DNA of 64,000 nucleotides from Cloacibacterium normanense (GTDB lineage Bacteria > Bacteroidota > Bacteroidia > Flavobacteriales > Weeksellaceae): assembly GCF_002943105.1 (NCBI RefSeq), contig NZ_PTPZ01000001.1, positions 186,001 to 250,000 on the forward strand. Reading direction: 5' to 3'. This document shows, one piece after another, positions 1 through 9,312 of the stretch. The translations under genes were made by a program, and so were the position numbers. The stretch's first letter is position 1, and every line of letters starts with the position of its first letter. The notes beneath the pieces are model-generated. The model was not told where the DNA came from. It saw only the letters and a program-made list of their open reading frames with translations, and made no database searches.

Positions 1-1001
1 GTCCAAACGTTTACATGAACAAACATATCGCCTTTTCCGTAAGAATCGATGCTTGGTAAACCTTTTCCTGCTAATCTTAAAATTTTACCAGATTGCGTTC
101 CTGCATCAATTTTAATTTTAACTTTTCCACCGACGGTATTTATTTCTTTAGAAGTTCCCAAAGCTGCTTCGGCAAAAGAAATATAGAGTTCTTGGTGTAA
201 ATTATCGCCTTCGCGTTTTATAGTAGCATCTTGTTCTTCTTCGATGACCACTAATAAATCTCCAGGAATTCCACCAAAAGGAGCGTCATTACCTTTTCCA
301 CGAACGTTTAATTGAATTCCGTCTCTAGCTCCCGCTGGAATTTTGATAGCAACTTCTTCTTCTGATTTGATAAGTCCTTCAGAATTGGCTCCTGCAGGAA
401 TTTTATCTGCAATTTTACCTAAACCGTTACACGTTCCACAAGTGGTTTGCGTTTGCATTTGACCGAACATGGTGTTCATTATTTTAATCTGAACTCCGCT
501 TCCGTTACAAGTGGTACACGTTTTAGAAGTAGCACCTTCCGCTACTTTCATTCTTTTTACTTTTATGGTTTTAGTGGTGCCATTCACCATTTCGTCGAGA
601 TTTAATCTAATTCTAACTCTCAAGTTAGAACCTTTGATTTGATGGCTTCTTCCGCCACCACCAAAACCGCCGCCACCGAAATGTCCACCGAAAATATCTC
701 CAAATTGTGAGAAAATATCTTCCATGTTCATTCCGCCACCGCCGAAACCGCCGCCGTAACCACCACCGGCAGCTCCGCCAACTCCAGCATGACCGAATTG
801 GTCATAACGAGCTTTTTTATCGGCATCGCTTAATACTTCGTAAGCTTCTGCAGCTTCTTTAAATTTTTCTTCTGCAGATTTATCTCCCGGATTTTTGTCT
901 GGGTGATATTTGATGGCCAATTTACGGTAAGCCTTTTTGATTTCGTCTGCGCTGGCTGATTTTGATACGCCTAATATTTCGTAATAATCTCTTTTTGACA
1001 T
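1..1001 (-). CDS. dnaJ: Chaperone DnaJ (Hsp40), 3' end outside the window
   Basis: Co-chaperone that delivers unfolded clients to DnaK and stimulates its ATPase in the cytoplasm. The visible 333 codons give an N-terminal J domain with the HPD motif ([10 protein letters not shown], about residues 32-41), a Gly/Phe-rich linker, the zinc-finger region and most of the C-terminal substrate-binding domain; the end is lost at the window edge. Only two CxxCxGxG repeats are present (CTTCNGSG and CGTCNGLG) where the classical DnaJ has four, so the second zinc site is missing; I recall this reduced form from flavobacterial DnaJs. The ATG at 1001 gives the standard start [12 protein letters not shown]. 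It lies about 100 bases downstream of grpE on the same strand, the usual grpE-dnaJ heat-shock pair. Confidence 0.95.
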   Translation of the reverse strand, partial: MSKRDYYEILGVSKSASADEIKKAYRKLAIKYHPDKNPGDKSAEEKFKEAAEAYEVLSDADKKARYDQFGHAGVGGAAGGGYGGGFGGGGMNMEDIFSQFGDIFGGHFGGGGFGGGGRSHQIKGSNLRVRIRLNLDEMVNGTTKTIKVKRMKVAEGATSKTCTTCNGSGVQIKIMNTMFGQMQTQTTCGTCNGLGKIADKIPAGANSEGLIKSEEEVAIKIPAGARDGIQLNVRGKGNDAPFGGIPGDLLVVIEEEQDATIKREGDNLHQELYISFAEAALGTSKEINTVGGKVKIKIDAGTQSGKILRLAGKGLPSIDSYGKGDMFVHVNVW

Positions 1002-1028
1002 CTTATAAGGTGAATTATTTCTTGTGAA

Positions 1029-1087
1029 TTCGCTACGCTATGAATTGGTGAATTTTTTAAATTGACTCACTGAAATTCACTAGCGAA
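1029..1087. repeat. Nested inverted repeats between grpE and dnaJ
   Basis: Two nested dyads fill the gap: ttcgcta (1029-1035) with tagcgaa (1081-1087), and gtgaattt (1048-1055) with aaattcac (1073-1080). It could form an RNA stem in the grpE-dnaJ message or be a copy of a dispersed repeat. No U-run follows, so it is not a standard terminator. Confidence 0.4.
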
Positions 1088-1103
1088 GTAAATTTGACTA
1101 TTT

Positions 1104-1643
1104 TTAGTTTCCTGTAACTACTTTTGCAAATCTAATTACTCTATCGTGTAACTGATAACCCGTTTCTACTACATCTACAATTTTTCCTTTTAGTTCCTCA
1201 GATGGAGCAGGAATAGAGGTAATTGCTTCATGGAAATCTACATTGAACTCATCACCAGCATTTACTTCTACCGTTTTTAGACCTTTGTCTGATAGTGTGT
1301 TTTTGAATTTTTGATAAATCAATTCTACGCCTTTCAAGTCTGATTCATTGCCGCTTTTTGCAATTTCTTTGATGGCTCTTTCGAAATCATCTAATACAGA
1401 AAGCATAGCAATCATCATTTCGGTATTTGCATATTGTGCAAACTCCATTTTTTCTTTTAAGGTTCTTCTTTTATAATTTTCAAACTCTGCATACAAACGA
1501 ATGTAACGGTCTTTTTCTTCTGCCAAAAGTTCTTCTGCAGTAGGTTGTTCTGTCACACTTTCTGTAGTGTTTTGTTCGTTTTGTAGATTTTCTTGACCTT
1601 CTTTATTTAAATTTTCTTCGTGTAGTTCTTTGTTTTCGCTCAT
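1104..1643 (-). CDS. grpE: Nucleotide exchange factor GrpE
   Basis: GrpE (179 aa) releases ADP from DnaK and completes the DnaK-DnaJ-GrpE folding cycle. The first 45 residues are acidic and Gln/Asn-rich, followed by the long dimerising coiled coil (RYIRLYAEFENYKRRTLKEK) and the C-terminal beta domain with the signature GYQLHDRVIRFAKVV. Length and domain order are normal for the family. The ATG at 1643 is the first start in frame. Immediately upstream of dnaJ on the same strand, so very likely co-transcribed. Confidence 0.96.
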   Translation of the reverse strand: MSENKELHEENLNKEGQENLQNEQNTTESVTEQPTAEELLAEEKDRYIRLYAEFENYKRRTLKEKMEFAQYANTEMMIAMLSVLDDFERAIKEIAKSGNESDLKGVELIYQKFKNTLSDKGLKTVEVNAGDEFNVDFHEAITSIPAPSEELKGKIVDVVETGYQLHDRVIRFAKVVTGN

Positions 1644-1733
1644 TTCATTAGAATTTTCTACTGCAATATTTCAAAGATTTTGCCAAAGAGTAGTTTAGGA
1701 AAAATTGGCAGAATTTTGTAAAAGAAGAAATCT

Positions 1734-2470
1734 TTACTGCTGTAACTTTAATCGATAAGAAAGTCCAAAAGAAAAGAAATGTTTAGCGGAAATTTCGGAA
1801 AGTCCAATTCCCGAAGATGTGTCGAGCATAAAATTGTCATTGATTAAATAAGTGAAGCCACCATTTAATCTTGTATCTGCAGTCTGATTTGGAGAAACAA
1901 GGCCATAAATTTCTACAAAATAATTCAGTTTAGGCGAAATGCTTTTCCCGAGAGCTAAAGTATAGAGATAGGTTTCGTGTAAATCTTCGTTCCAAAACAT
2001 TCCCAAATTGTAACCCAAAGAAGTTTTGGGATTTAGATTATTTTGAAAAGTGAAACGAAATGCTGGAGTTATGGTTTTTCTTTGAAGAACTTCACTTTTT
2101 TTGACTTCAGCTTTGCCAATAAAAGAAACTTTTGGGAAAATTCCTTTTTCTTCTAAAAGACTGGTTTTGAAACCTAAACTTACGGGTTGTAGCTCATAAA
2201 CGCTAGATGCTGGAGTAGTAGAAAGCGAGAATTCTGTGATTACTCTCAGTTCTACTTTGTCATTGAATCCATATTTCCAAAGAATAGTGGGGAGATAAAA
2301 TGATTCTCTGTTTTGTCTGTTTTTTCAAACATGAAGCCCATTTCTGTTTGTAGATAATTTTTGGGAACTACATATACAGATTCTGTTTGGTCTGGACGAT
2401 CCAATTGTATGGTTTCTTGAGCGTGTAAAAAATTTGCGAAAAGAACCGTTGTTATTGCTTTTTTCATCAT
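1734..2470 (-). pseudogene. Outer-membrane barrel protein (phenol MetA-type transporter family), frameshifted
   Basis: Two reading frames form one protein once a single frameshift is repaired. The 5' part has a signal peptide (MKKAITTVLFANFLHAQ) followed by ETIQLDRPDQTES, typical of Bacteroidetes outer-membrane proteins of the 'MetA-pathway of phenol degradation' type; the 3' part ends in a barrel-like strand (FFSFGLSYRLKLQQ). The break is at the four-G run at 2289-2292 (CCCC on the coding strand): adding one C restores the reading SPTILWKYGFNDKVELRV into the downstream frame. It is either a recent one-base deletion or a homopolymer sequencing error. Its ATG (2468-2470, or 2465-2467) overlaps the mntH stop (TAATG), so it would be translationally coupled to mntH. 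The substrate is unknown. Confidence 0.75.
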
Positions 2471-3789
2471 TACGAAGTAAAAGTTTGATACAGTAAGTAA
2501 AGATTTAGAACCACGATGATGATGGAAATAATCCAAGCAAGAGTTTTCAAAGCAGGTTTATTCACAAATTCTCCCATTTTTAGTTTATCACTCGTAAACA
2601 TGACTAAAGGAATTACCGCAAAACTGAGTTGCATTGATAAAATGACTTGACTTAAAACCAATAAATCAGTGGTTCCTTTTTCGCCATAAATAATAGCGAT
2701 AATAAACGCTGGAACGATTGCTAAAAGTCTGGTAATTAATCTTCTGAGCCAAGGTTTTAATTTAAGATTTAGGAAACCTTCCATCACGATTTGTCCCGCT
2801 AATGTTCCTGTAAGTGTAGAGTTTTGTCCAGAAGCTAATAAGGCTACTGCAAATAAAATACTGGCTAAACTGGTTCCCAAAATCGGCGAAAGTAATTTGT
2901 AGGCATCATGAATATCTGCTACATCTTTGTAACCAGAATAATGGAAAGTTGCCGCCGAAACAATTAAAATGGCTGCATTGATAAAAAAGGCGAAAAGCAA
3001 AGAAATAGTACTGTCAATGGTTGCGAATTTTATCGCCATTTTCTTTCCTTCGGAAGTTCTAGGGTAAGCTCTGGTTTGTACCAAACTGCTATGTAAATAT
3101 AAATTATGAGGCATTACTGTCGCGCCTAAAATTCCGATTGCGATGTAAAGCATTGATGGATTAAAAATAATTTCTTTCTTCGGAAGTAGGTTGCTTAAAA
3201 TAGGCATGATTTCTGGTTGACTTACCAAGATTTCGTATAAGAAACAAGCGAAAATGACGAAAATAAGTCCTGCTACAAAACTTTCGAGCCACCTAAAACC
3301 TTTGGATTGAAGCATCAAAATAAGCAAAACATCAATTCCTGTAATTAAAATCCCAACAGAAAGCGGAATTCCGAAAAGTAAATTTAAAGCAATTGCGGAA
3401 CCGATAACTTCTGCTAAATCACATGCAATAATGGCGATTTCGCATAAAACCCATAAAATAAAATTTACCGTTGGCGAAAAATGGTCTCTGCAAGCTTGTG
3501 CTAAGTCTCTTTCGGCTGCAATTCCCAGTTTTAAAGATAAATGTTGAAGGATAATTGCAAAAATATTGGATAAAAGAATAACGGATAATAAAGTATAACC
3601 AAATTGTGAACCTCCTGCAATATCGGTTGCCCAATTTCCTGGGTCCATATAACCTACAGCTACCATCAAACCAGGACCTGCAAATGCAAAAAGTTTCTTC
3701 CAGAAACTGCCATCAGTAGGAATGTGAATAGAAGCAAAAGATTCTGATAAGGAGTTTTGGTCATTATTTCTTCTCCAGGGTTTTTTCAT
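2470..3789 (-). CDS. mntH: Nramp-family Mn2+/divalent metal transporter MntH
   Basis: Proton-coupled importer of Mn2+ (and possibly Fe2+) in the inner membrane, 439 aa, with about 11 predicted transmembrane helices. The two metal-site signatures are present: DPGN in TM1 (residues 49-52) and MPHNLYLHS in TM6 (near residue 226). The N-terminus (about 30 residues) is hydrophilic and cytosolic. A palindromic operator and a TAnnTTTG box lie directly upstream, so metal-dependent repression by a DtxR/MntR-type regulator is inferred; no such regulator is encoded in the window. Downstream, the stop overlaps the start of a broken outer-membrane protein gene. Confidence 0.95.
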   Translation of the reverse strand: MKKPWRRNNDQNSLSESFASIHIPTDGSFWKKLFAFAGPGLMVAVGYMDPGNWATDIAGGSQFGYTLLSVILLSNIFAIILQHLSLKLGIAAERDLAQACRDHFSPTVNFILWVLCEIAIIACDLAEVIGSAIALNLLFGIPLSVGILITGIDVLLILMLQSKGFRWLESFVAGLIFVIFACFLYEILVSQPEIMPILSNLLPKKEIIFNPSMLYIAIGILGATVMPHNLYLHSSLVQTRAYPRTSEGKKMAIKFATIDSTISLLFAFFINAAILIVSAATFHYSGYKDVADIHDAYKLLSPILGTSLASILFAVALLASGQNSTLTGTLAGQIVMEGFLNLKLKPWLRRLITRLLAIVPAFIIAIIYGEKGTTDLLVLSQVILSMQLSFAVIPLVMFTSDKLKMGEFVNKPALKTLAWIISIIIVVLNLYLLYQTFTS

Positions 3790-3792
3790 AAA

Positions 3793-3816
3793 TGTTAGAT
3801 TAGTCTAACAAAATTA
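3793..3816 (-). promoter_or_regulatory. mntH promoter -7 box overlapped by a MntR/DtxR-like palindrome
   Basis: TGTTAGA-N4-TCTAACA (3793-3810) is a perfect dyad with 7-base arms, resembling the boxes bound by MntR/IdeR/TroR-type metalloregulators. It overlaps TAATTTTG (minus strand, 3809-3816), an exact match to the Bacteroidetes -7 consensus TAnnTTTG, and would cover the transcription start, about 14 bases before the ATG. Binding there should block initiation. No clear -33 TTG is seen. Confidence 0.75.
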
Positions 3817-3845
3817 GTTAAATATTTCTTATTCTGAAAATAAAT

Positions 3846-3878
3846 ATAAAAAAAACGCTTAGAAAATTTTCTAAGCGT
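3846..3878 (-). terminator. Rho-independent terminator of the DUF937-OmpA gene
   Basis: A perfect 12-base dyad, acgcttagaaaa/ttttctaagcgt (3855-3878), is followed on the minus strand by a run of eight T. It separates the OmpA gene from the mntH promoter. Confidence 0.9.
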
Positions 3879-3905
3879 CTGTAATTGAGGTAGTTATTTT
3901 GAAAA

Positions 3906-5138
3906 TTATTTGGCAAATCTTAATGCTATTTTTCTGTCGATGCCTCTTTCTTCATCAGTTGCAGTAGCAGGTAAAATAGCAAATTTACTTCCGTAACCTT
4001 CTGCATTTACAATTTGTTTTTCTAAGCCAGCTTTAGTCAATTCATTTTTTATAAAGTCTGCTCTTGCTTGAGAAAGTGCTAAATTTTCAGTTTCTGTTCC
4101 AGATTTATCAGTGTAAGCACCGATTTTAATTTTTACTTCGGGATACGCTTTTAAAATTTTAATAAGATTAGCAATTTGTTCTGTTCCAGATGTTAATTGG
4201 TCTGATTTCCCAGAAGCAAAAGTTACTTGGTCAAATTCATACCAAGTAGATTTTAACGCATCGTCATCTTTAGCATTTTTATAATTGTCTGTTTTTAAAA
4301 ATGTAATCATTCTATCTTCTAAACCATCAGAAACCACTTGCAGAGAATTTCCCTTGAACTCAATTTTTTTCTGAGCATCTGATAAAGAATCAGTTGGAAT
4401 AGGTTCTGGAATTATAGTAACGTTTTCTGTTGCGGTTTTAGTTTTAAGAACTTCTTTTTGAGCTAATTGGTTCCATAAAAACCAAGCAACAATACCAAGA
4501 ACAAGTAAGGGAAGAAGCCATTTCCAGAAAGAACTTTTTTCTGAGTTTTCTTGATGTAAGATTTTAACTTCTTCTTTGGTTTTATGAGTAATGGGAGCAG
4601 ATGTTTCAACCGGAGTTTCAGTATTTTTTTCTAGTAAATTTTCTAAACCTAAATGCTCTAAAGACATTCCTGCTGGTAATAAAGCGGGAATTAAGCATCT
4701 GTTTTCTGCTAATTTTGAAAGAATTCCTTGGTTATCTAATCCGTTTTCATGTGCACATTTTTTTATTCCTTGGAGTGTGGCAGCAGTTGCAACTTTTAAA
4801 AGATTTTCAGCCGAAGACTTATTGATGTTAGCATACTCAGAGACATGATAAAGGATGTGTTCACTTTTTTCTCCTAAAATTTTAGAAATAATATTCTCTA
4901 TTTCTGGACTATTTCCTGCTTTTTCGAGTAGATTTTCAGAGAAATCGAGAGATGAAGTTTTAAGAAGTGCGTTGATGACATCATCTTGTTTAGAATCTTG
5001 GGCAAAAACTCCTAAAACCGCTGGAAAAAGACTTCCTAAAGCTTTTGAAACGTTTGATTCGCTTTCTCCTAACTGAATAGCGGCTTCGGAAATTAATTCG
5101 GGGTTTAATTGGTGTTTTATAAGGTCAATGAGTGACAT
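3906..5138 (-). CDS. DUF937 (YidB-like) domain fused to a membrane anchor and OmpA domain
   Basis: 410 aa. Residues 1 to about 155 are an alpha-helical DUF937/YidB-like region (MSLIDLIKHQLNPE at the start, VSKALGSLFPAVLG). A hydrophobic segment at about 205-222 (WKWLLPLLVLGIVAWFLW) is a single transmembrane helix. Residues 300-410 are an OmpA-type peptidoglycan-binding domain (VKIKIGAYTDKSGTETENLALSQARA, with the conserved N..LS..RA pattern). There is no signal peptide, so the DUF937 part would be cytoplasmic and the OmpA part periplasmic, linking the inner membrane to the cell wall. The role of DUF937 is not known to me. Transcribed alone, with a strong terminator after it. Confidence 0.85.
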   Translation of the reverse strand: MSLIDLIKHQLNPELISEAAIQLGESESNVSKALGSLFPAVLGVFAQDSKQDDVINALLKTSSLDFSENLLEKAGNSPEIENIISKILGEKSEHILYHVSEYANINKSSAENLLKVATAATLQGIKKCAHENGLDNQGILSKLAENRCLIPALLPAGMSLEHLGLENLLEKNTETPVETSAPITHKTKEEVKILHQENSEKSSFWKWLLPLLVLGIVAWFLWNQLAQKEVLKTKTATENVTIIPEPIPTDSLSDAQKKIEFKGNSLQVVSDGLEDRMITFLKTDNYKNAKDDDALKSTWYEFDQVTFASGKSDQLTSGTEQIANLIKILKAYPEVKIKIGAYTDKSGTETENLALSQARADFIKNELTKAGLEKQIVNAEGYGSKFAILPATATDEERGIDRKIALRFAK

Positions 5139-5148
5139 GGTGTTGGTA

Positions 5149-5199
5149 TAAAAAATTAACGAAGTTAAAGTTAAAAATTTTTTCCTTTACTTCGTTAAT
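5149..5199 (-). terminator. Terminator after proS
   Basis: attaacgaag-t-taaag (5155-5170) pairs with ctttacttcgttaat (5185-5199) with one bulged base, followed on the minus strand by a T-run. Confidence 0.7.
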
Positions 5200-5241
5200 T
5201 CTTAAAAAATATGATGAGAAATTAATCTTCTATTTGAAATT

Positions 5242-6717
5242 TTAATAGGACTTTGCAAAAAGAACTCTTTTGTTAGAAGGTTTTCCTGTAATCAAAGAAA
5301 TTCCTTGCTCTTCTTCTGCATCTAGAGGAATACATCTGATGGTAGCTTTGGTTTCTTCTTTGATTTGCTCTTCTTCTTCAGCAGTTCCGTCCCAATGTGC
5401 AGCAATGAAACCTCCTTTTTCTTCTAACACTTTTTTGAATTCTTCGTAAGAATCTACTTTGGTAATGTGTTCGTTTCTATACGTTTCTGCTTTTTTGTAG
5501 ATATCATTTTGAACGGTAACCAATAGCTCTTCAATGTAATCTTCGATGTTTTCTAACGAACGAACTTCTTTGGTTAAGTTATCTCTTCTTGCAATTTCTA
5601 CGGTGTTATTTTCTAAATCTCTAGCGCCCATTGCAATTCTTAATGGAACTCCTTTTAATTCATATTCTGCAAATTTCCAGCCTGGTTTGTACTCCGTTCT
5701 GTCGTCATATTTTACAGAAATTCCTTTTGCTTTTAATTTGTCAAAAATGTCATTAGCTACCACAGAAATTTGAGCCAATTGCTCTTCTCCTTTGAAAATA
5801 GGAACAATTACCACCTGAATTGGAGCCAATTTCGGAGGAAGTACCAAACCAAAATCATCTGAATGTGTCATAATCAAGGCTCCCATTAATCTGGTAGAAA
5901 CGCCCCAAGAAGTAGCCCAAGCAAATTCTTGTTTTCCTTCTCTATTGGTGAATTTTACATCAAAAGCTTTCGCGAAATTTTGTCCTAAGAAGTGAGAAGT
6001 TCCTGCTTGAAGTGCTTTTCCGTCTTGCATCATCGCTTCGATACAATACGTTTCATCTGCACCTGCAAATCTTTCTGTAGGTGTTTTAAAACCTTTGATT
6101 ACAGGAATCGCCATGAAATTTTCTACCACATCAGCATAGACTTCTAGCATTTTTTCAGTCTCCTCGATGGCTTCATCTTTAGTGGCATGAGCAGTGTGAC
6201 CTTCTTGCCAAAGGAATTCAGAAGTTCTTAAGAAAAGTCTGGTTCTCATTTCCCAACGAACAACATTTGCCCATTGATTGATAAGAATTGGTAAATCTCT
6301 ATATGATTGAATCCAAGATTTATAGGTGTTCCAGATTATTGCTTCAGAAGTTGGACGAACAATCAGTTCTTCTTCTAATTTTGCTTCTGGGTCTACGATT
6401 AATTTATGCGGATTGTTTGGGTCTGTTTTTAGTCTGTAGTGAGTTACTACAGCACATTCTTTGGCAAATCCTTCTGCATTTTTTTCTTCAGCTTCAAATA
6501 AGCTTTTCGGGACAAAGAGTGGGAAGTAAGCGTTTTGGTGACCAGTTTCTTTGAATTTTTTGTCTAATTCTGCTTGAATTTTTTCCCAAATTGCATAACC
6601 GTAGGGTTTAATCACCATGCTTCCTCTTACACCTGAGTTTTCAGCAAGGTCTGCTTTTACTACAAGTTCGTTATACCATTTGCTATAATCTTCACTCCTT
6701 GTTGTTAATTTTGCCAT
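5242..6717 (-). CDS. proS: Prolyl-tRNA synthetase, short (archaeal/eukaryote-like) type
   Basis: Charges tRNA-Pro in the cytoplasm. At 491 aa without the bacterial INS editing insertion, this is the short ProS form (type 3) common in Bacteroidetes. Class II motif 2 is visible around residues 158-178 ([20 protein letters not shown]); the anticodon-binding domain lies at about 290-400, and the C-terminal zinc-like domain ends in the typical terminal Tyr (KRVLFAKSY). The ATG at 6717 opens [19 protein letters not shown], normal for the family. Single gene with its own terminator; divergent from the lipoprotein gene at 6860. Confidence 0.97.
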   Translation of the reverse strand: MAKLTTRSEDYSKWYNELVVKADLAENSGVRGSMVIKPYGYAIWEKIQAELDKKFKETGHQNAYFPLFVPKSLFEAEEKNAEGFAKECAVVTHYRLKTDPNNPHKLIVDPEAKLEEELIVRPTSEAIIWNTYKSWIQSYRDLPILINQWANVVRWEMRTRLFLRTSEFLWQEGHTAHATKDEAIEETEKMLEVYADVVENFMAIPVIKGFKTPTERFAGADETYCIEAMMQDGKALQAGTSHFLGQNFAKAFDVKFTNREGKQEFAWATSWGVSTRLMGALIMTHSDDFGLVLPPKLAPIQVVIVPIFKGEEQLAQISVVANDIFDKLKAKGISVKYDDRTEYKPGWKFAEYELKGVPLRIAMGARDLENNTVEIARRDNLTKEVRSLENIEDYIEELLVTVQNDIYKKAETYRNEHITKVDSYEEFKKVLEEKGGFIAAHWDGTAEEEEQIKEETKATIRCIPLDAEEEQGISLITGKPSNKRVLFAKSY

Positions 6718-6807
6718 TTTTTATTAAAATTTAACTTTTTAATTTTGAGAATATCTAATGTTATATTGTATTTTTGATGAAAAATATAAATACCGAGTAT
6801 ATTGGTA

Positions 6808-6815
6808 TAATTTTG
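6808..6815 (+). promoter_or_regulatory. Candidate -7 box for the lipoprotein/FadL-like operon
   Basis: TAATTTTG matches the Bacteroidetes consensus TAnnTTTG, 44 bases before the ATG at 6860. No TTG is well placed upstream, so confidence is limited. Confidence 0.45.
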
Positions 6816-6859
6816 GTATTAATATTTTGCAAAGATAAATAAACTTAATTACATCTATC

Positions 6860-7819
6860 ATGAAAAATTCTACTTATAAAAACTTATCAGAAATTCTTAG
6901 AACAAAAGGTGTTCTAGGGGTTGCAACTGGTTTGCTTTTGGTTTCATGTGGCTCTCAAATGGGAGGTTACACAGAAACTGATGGGGTGTATTATGACCCT
7001 AATAAAGATGTGATACCAGAAGGTATTGTAATGCCAGAACCTAATCAAGTGGATGAAGTATATGCTTATGAGTCTGATTCTGCTAGTATTATAGAGCAAA
7101 ATCAACAAAACCAAGCGGCTCAAAAAAACAAATATCAAACTTGGAACGGAACAGAATCTGACTGGGGAACTTACGCAGGAACAGAACAAAACATCTATTA
7201 TAACAATTATAATACTTGGGGTTGGAATCCTTACGGATATTATTCGCCTTATTACGGTTGGGGAAATGGCTGGAATATAGGAATTGGTTTCGGTTGGAAT
7301 AACTGGGGTTGGAACAATTGGGGCTGGAATCCTTATTGGGATCCTTACTTTGGTTATGGTGGTTACGGTTATTATAATCCTTGGTATGGATATTATTCTC
7401 CTTATTATGGAGGTTACTATGGATATAATCCTTACTATTATGGAGGTTATTATTATCCAAGAAATAATTATAAGAGAAGTGGAGCTGATGCCATTACCAG
7501 AGGAAATGGTTTCCAAAATTCTAATAACAGAAGTTTTAACAATAGAATGAATACCAATAATTCTAATAACTCTGGATTTAGAACTACACCACCTAGAAAT
7601 ACTAATCCAAATATGACTCAGCCACCACAAAATTCTAATCCTTCAAGATTTAGAAGTGCTCCAAGACAAGAACCAAGACAATACGAAGCTCCAAGACAAG
7701 AGCCAAGAAGAAATGATTGGGGAGGAAGTTCTAATTCTGGCGGCGGTTTCAGATCTGGAGGTAGCTCTAGCGGAAGCTCAAGTTCTGGAGGAGGTTTCAG
7801 ATCAGGAGGTTTTAGATAA
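6860..7819 (+). CDS. Low-complexity lipoprotein rich in Tyr, Trp, Gly and Asn
   Basis: 319 aa. The lipobox LLVSC puts the lipidated Cys at residue 30, after an unusually long N-region (MKNSTYKNLSEILRTKG). Residues 31-110 are acidic and Gln-rich. Residues 115-205 are an aromatic block with repeating words such as WGWNP, NNWGWN and YYSPYYG. Residues 215-270 are Asn/Arg/Pro-rich, and the C-terminus has Ser/Gly blocks with GGGFRSGG twice. I recognise no catalytic domain. Lipidation and composition suggest a surface or periplasmic structural or adhesive protein, which is inference. The next gene, a FadL-like barrel, starts 30 bases downstream, so the two are probably one operon. Confidence 0.85.
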   Translation: MKNSTYKNLSEILRTKGVLGVATGLLLVSCGSQMGGYTETDGVYYDPNKDVIPEGIVMPEPNQVDEVYAYESDSASIIEQNQQNQAAQKNKYQTWNGTESDWGTYAGTEQNIYYNNYNTWGWNPYGYYSPYYGWGNGWNIGIGFGWNNWGWNNWGWNPYWDPYFGYGGYGYYNPWYGYYSPYYGGYYGYNPYYYGGYYYPRNNYKRSGADAITRGNGFQNSNNRSFNNRMNTNNSNNSGFRTTPPRNTNPNMTQPPQNSNPSRFRSAPRQEPRQYEAPRQEPRRNDWGGSSNSGGGFRSGGSSSGSSSSGGGFRSGGFR

Positions 7820-7848
7820 GAAATAATAAACTATAATTTTTTGAAAAA

Positions 7849-9240
7849 ATGTTTAAAAAATCTTTAACAATATTAAGTATAGCATCTGCATTTTATCTTC
7901 AAGCGCAAGATGTTTCGATTATCAGAAATTCTGTAGATATTTATTCCGCAAATCCATTGACTGGCTCTGCTAAATTTAATGCAATGGCAGGCTCTATGGG
8001 AGCTTTAGGAGGAGATCTTTCTGCAATCAATACCAATCCTGCAAGTGTGGGAGTTTTCATCACAGGAAATGTCAGTGGAACTTTAGCAGTTAATAATTCT
8101 AAAACCACATCTTCATTTTCTAATGTTGCAAACTCATATAAATTAAACAATGCAGATTTAGGTCAATTAGGTGGGGTAGCCGTTTTTGCAACAAGTGGAA
8201 ACACACCTTGGAAATTTATAAATTTTGGAGTGAATTATACCAATCAAAATTTAGAAGAATACATAGAAACGCCAGCCAATTCTAGCTATAAATTTCAAGA
8301 TAGCAATTTGGTAGATACCAATGGAAATCCTGTTACAGGAACTTTTACTTCTCTAGGTCATGCTTATGACAGAACGGGAAATCTTACCAATATGAACATC
8401 GCTTTTGGTGGTAATTATGATAATAAATTCTATGTAGGAGGTTCCCTTAATTTCAAAGGAGCTACGATTGAGCAATACGATTCTTCTAGACTCGCACTAG
8501 ATGTAGACAATAATAACAGCTACGTTTTAAATAAACAAGGAACGCCTTACACTGAAGATTCTAATGGATTCTCGGTTTCTGCGGGTATTATTGGAAAAAT
8601 TAATAATAATATACGATTAGGAGCGTCTATTGAATCACCAACTTGGTGGACTCAATACAGAACTTACAGCGAAGTAAACGAAGATAATTTAGGTTATTAC
8701 TTTGATTATTATGATGAAGACAGAAAATTCACTTCACCTATGAAAGCGACTTTGAGTGGAGCTTTTGTAATGAATAAGAATTTCGCGCTCAACGTAGACT
8801 ATTCATTAGGTTTAACCAAGCCGAAATATAAAGTTCAAGGTCCTGCAGAAACTCAACTGAATGATTTCTTTCAATCTGAATACAAGAATTTATCAGAACT
8901 TAGAGTAGGAGGTGAATACCGTTATAACAACTTCAGATTAAGAGGTGGTTACGGAATTTCTAATTCACCATTCGAGAAGAGAGCAAATTTTGATGATTTG
9001 TACGTAGGAAAAAGAGAAACTTTAGGTGTAGGATTCGGATTTGATTTTAAATCATTCTATATTGATGCAGCTTATAATAAGATTACCACCAATTCTACCA
9101 ATGTTTACGGAGATGGTAATTATTACAGTTTAGCAAATAACGGAGATGTAGAATTCTTTACGAATAATCCTAATACTTTTACTTCTAAATTAGAAGATGT
9201 TAAGAACAATGTAACGCTTACATTAGGCTGGAAATTCTAA
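7849..9240 (+). CDS. Outer-membrane barrel protein, OmpP1/FadL-like ('hemin receptor' of flavobacteria)
   Basis: 463 aa. A signal peptide (MFKKSLTILSIASAFYLQAQ) precedes a long beta-barrel that ends in the terminal Phe of outer-membrane proteins (LTLGWKF). The N-terminal motif GSAKFNAMAGSMGALGGDLSAINTNPASVGVF matches the plug-like start of the OmpP1/FadL/TodX family (NPA), whose members pass hydrophobic molecules across the outer membrane; related flavobacterial proteins are often called hemin receptors without proof. Thirty bases after the aromatic lipoprotein gene and followed by a strong terminator. Confidence 0.85.
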   Translation: MFKKSLTILSIASAFYLQAQDVSIIRNSVDIYSANPLTGSAKFNAMAGSMGALGGDLSAINTNPASVGVFITGNVSGTLAVNNSKTTSSFSNVANSYKLNNADLGQLGGVAVFATSGNTPWKFINFGVNYTNQNLEEYIETPANSSYKFQDSNLVDTNGNPVTGTFTSLGHAYDRTGNLTNMNIAFGGNYDNKFYVGGSLNFKGATIEQYDSSRLALDVDNNNSYVLNKQGTPYTEDSNGFSVSAGIIGKINNNIRLGASIESPTWWTQYRTYSEVNEDNLGYYFDYYDEDRKFTSPMKATLSGAFVMNKNFALNVDYSLGLTKPKYKVQGPAETQLNDFFQSEYKNLSELRVGGEYRYNNFRLRGGYGISNSPFEKRANFDDLYVGKRETLGVGFGFDFKSFYIDAAYNKITTNSTNVYGDGNYYSLANNGDVEFFTNNPNTFTSKLEDVKNNVTLTLGWKF

Positions 9241-9262
9241 AAATCTTTCCTTTTAAAACATA

Positions 9263-9290
9263 AAAAACTCCCGAAATTTCGGGAGTTTTT
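9263..9290. terminator. Bidirectional terminator
   Basis: aaaaactcccgaaa/tttcgggagttttt is a perfect 14-base dyad with A and T tracts on both sides. It can end both the FadL-like gene (+) and the ZIP gene (-). Confidence 0.92.
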
Positions 9291-9312
9291 GTTTTTATTT
9301 AAAATCTATTTT

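Noticed and set aside
3790-3850. Mn riboswitch (yybP-ykoY) before mntH
   Set aside because: The predicted leader is only about 14 bases, too short for it; the dyad is better explained as a protein operator.
6944-7630. Long antisense frames in the aromatic lipoprotein gene
   Set aside because: They are caused by the low-complexity TAT/GGT codons of the real gene.
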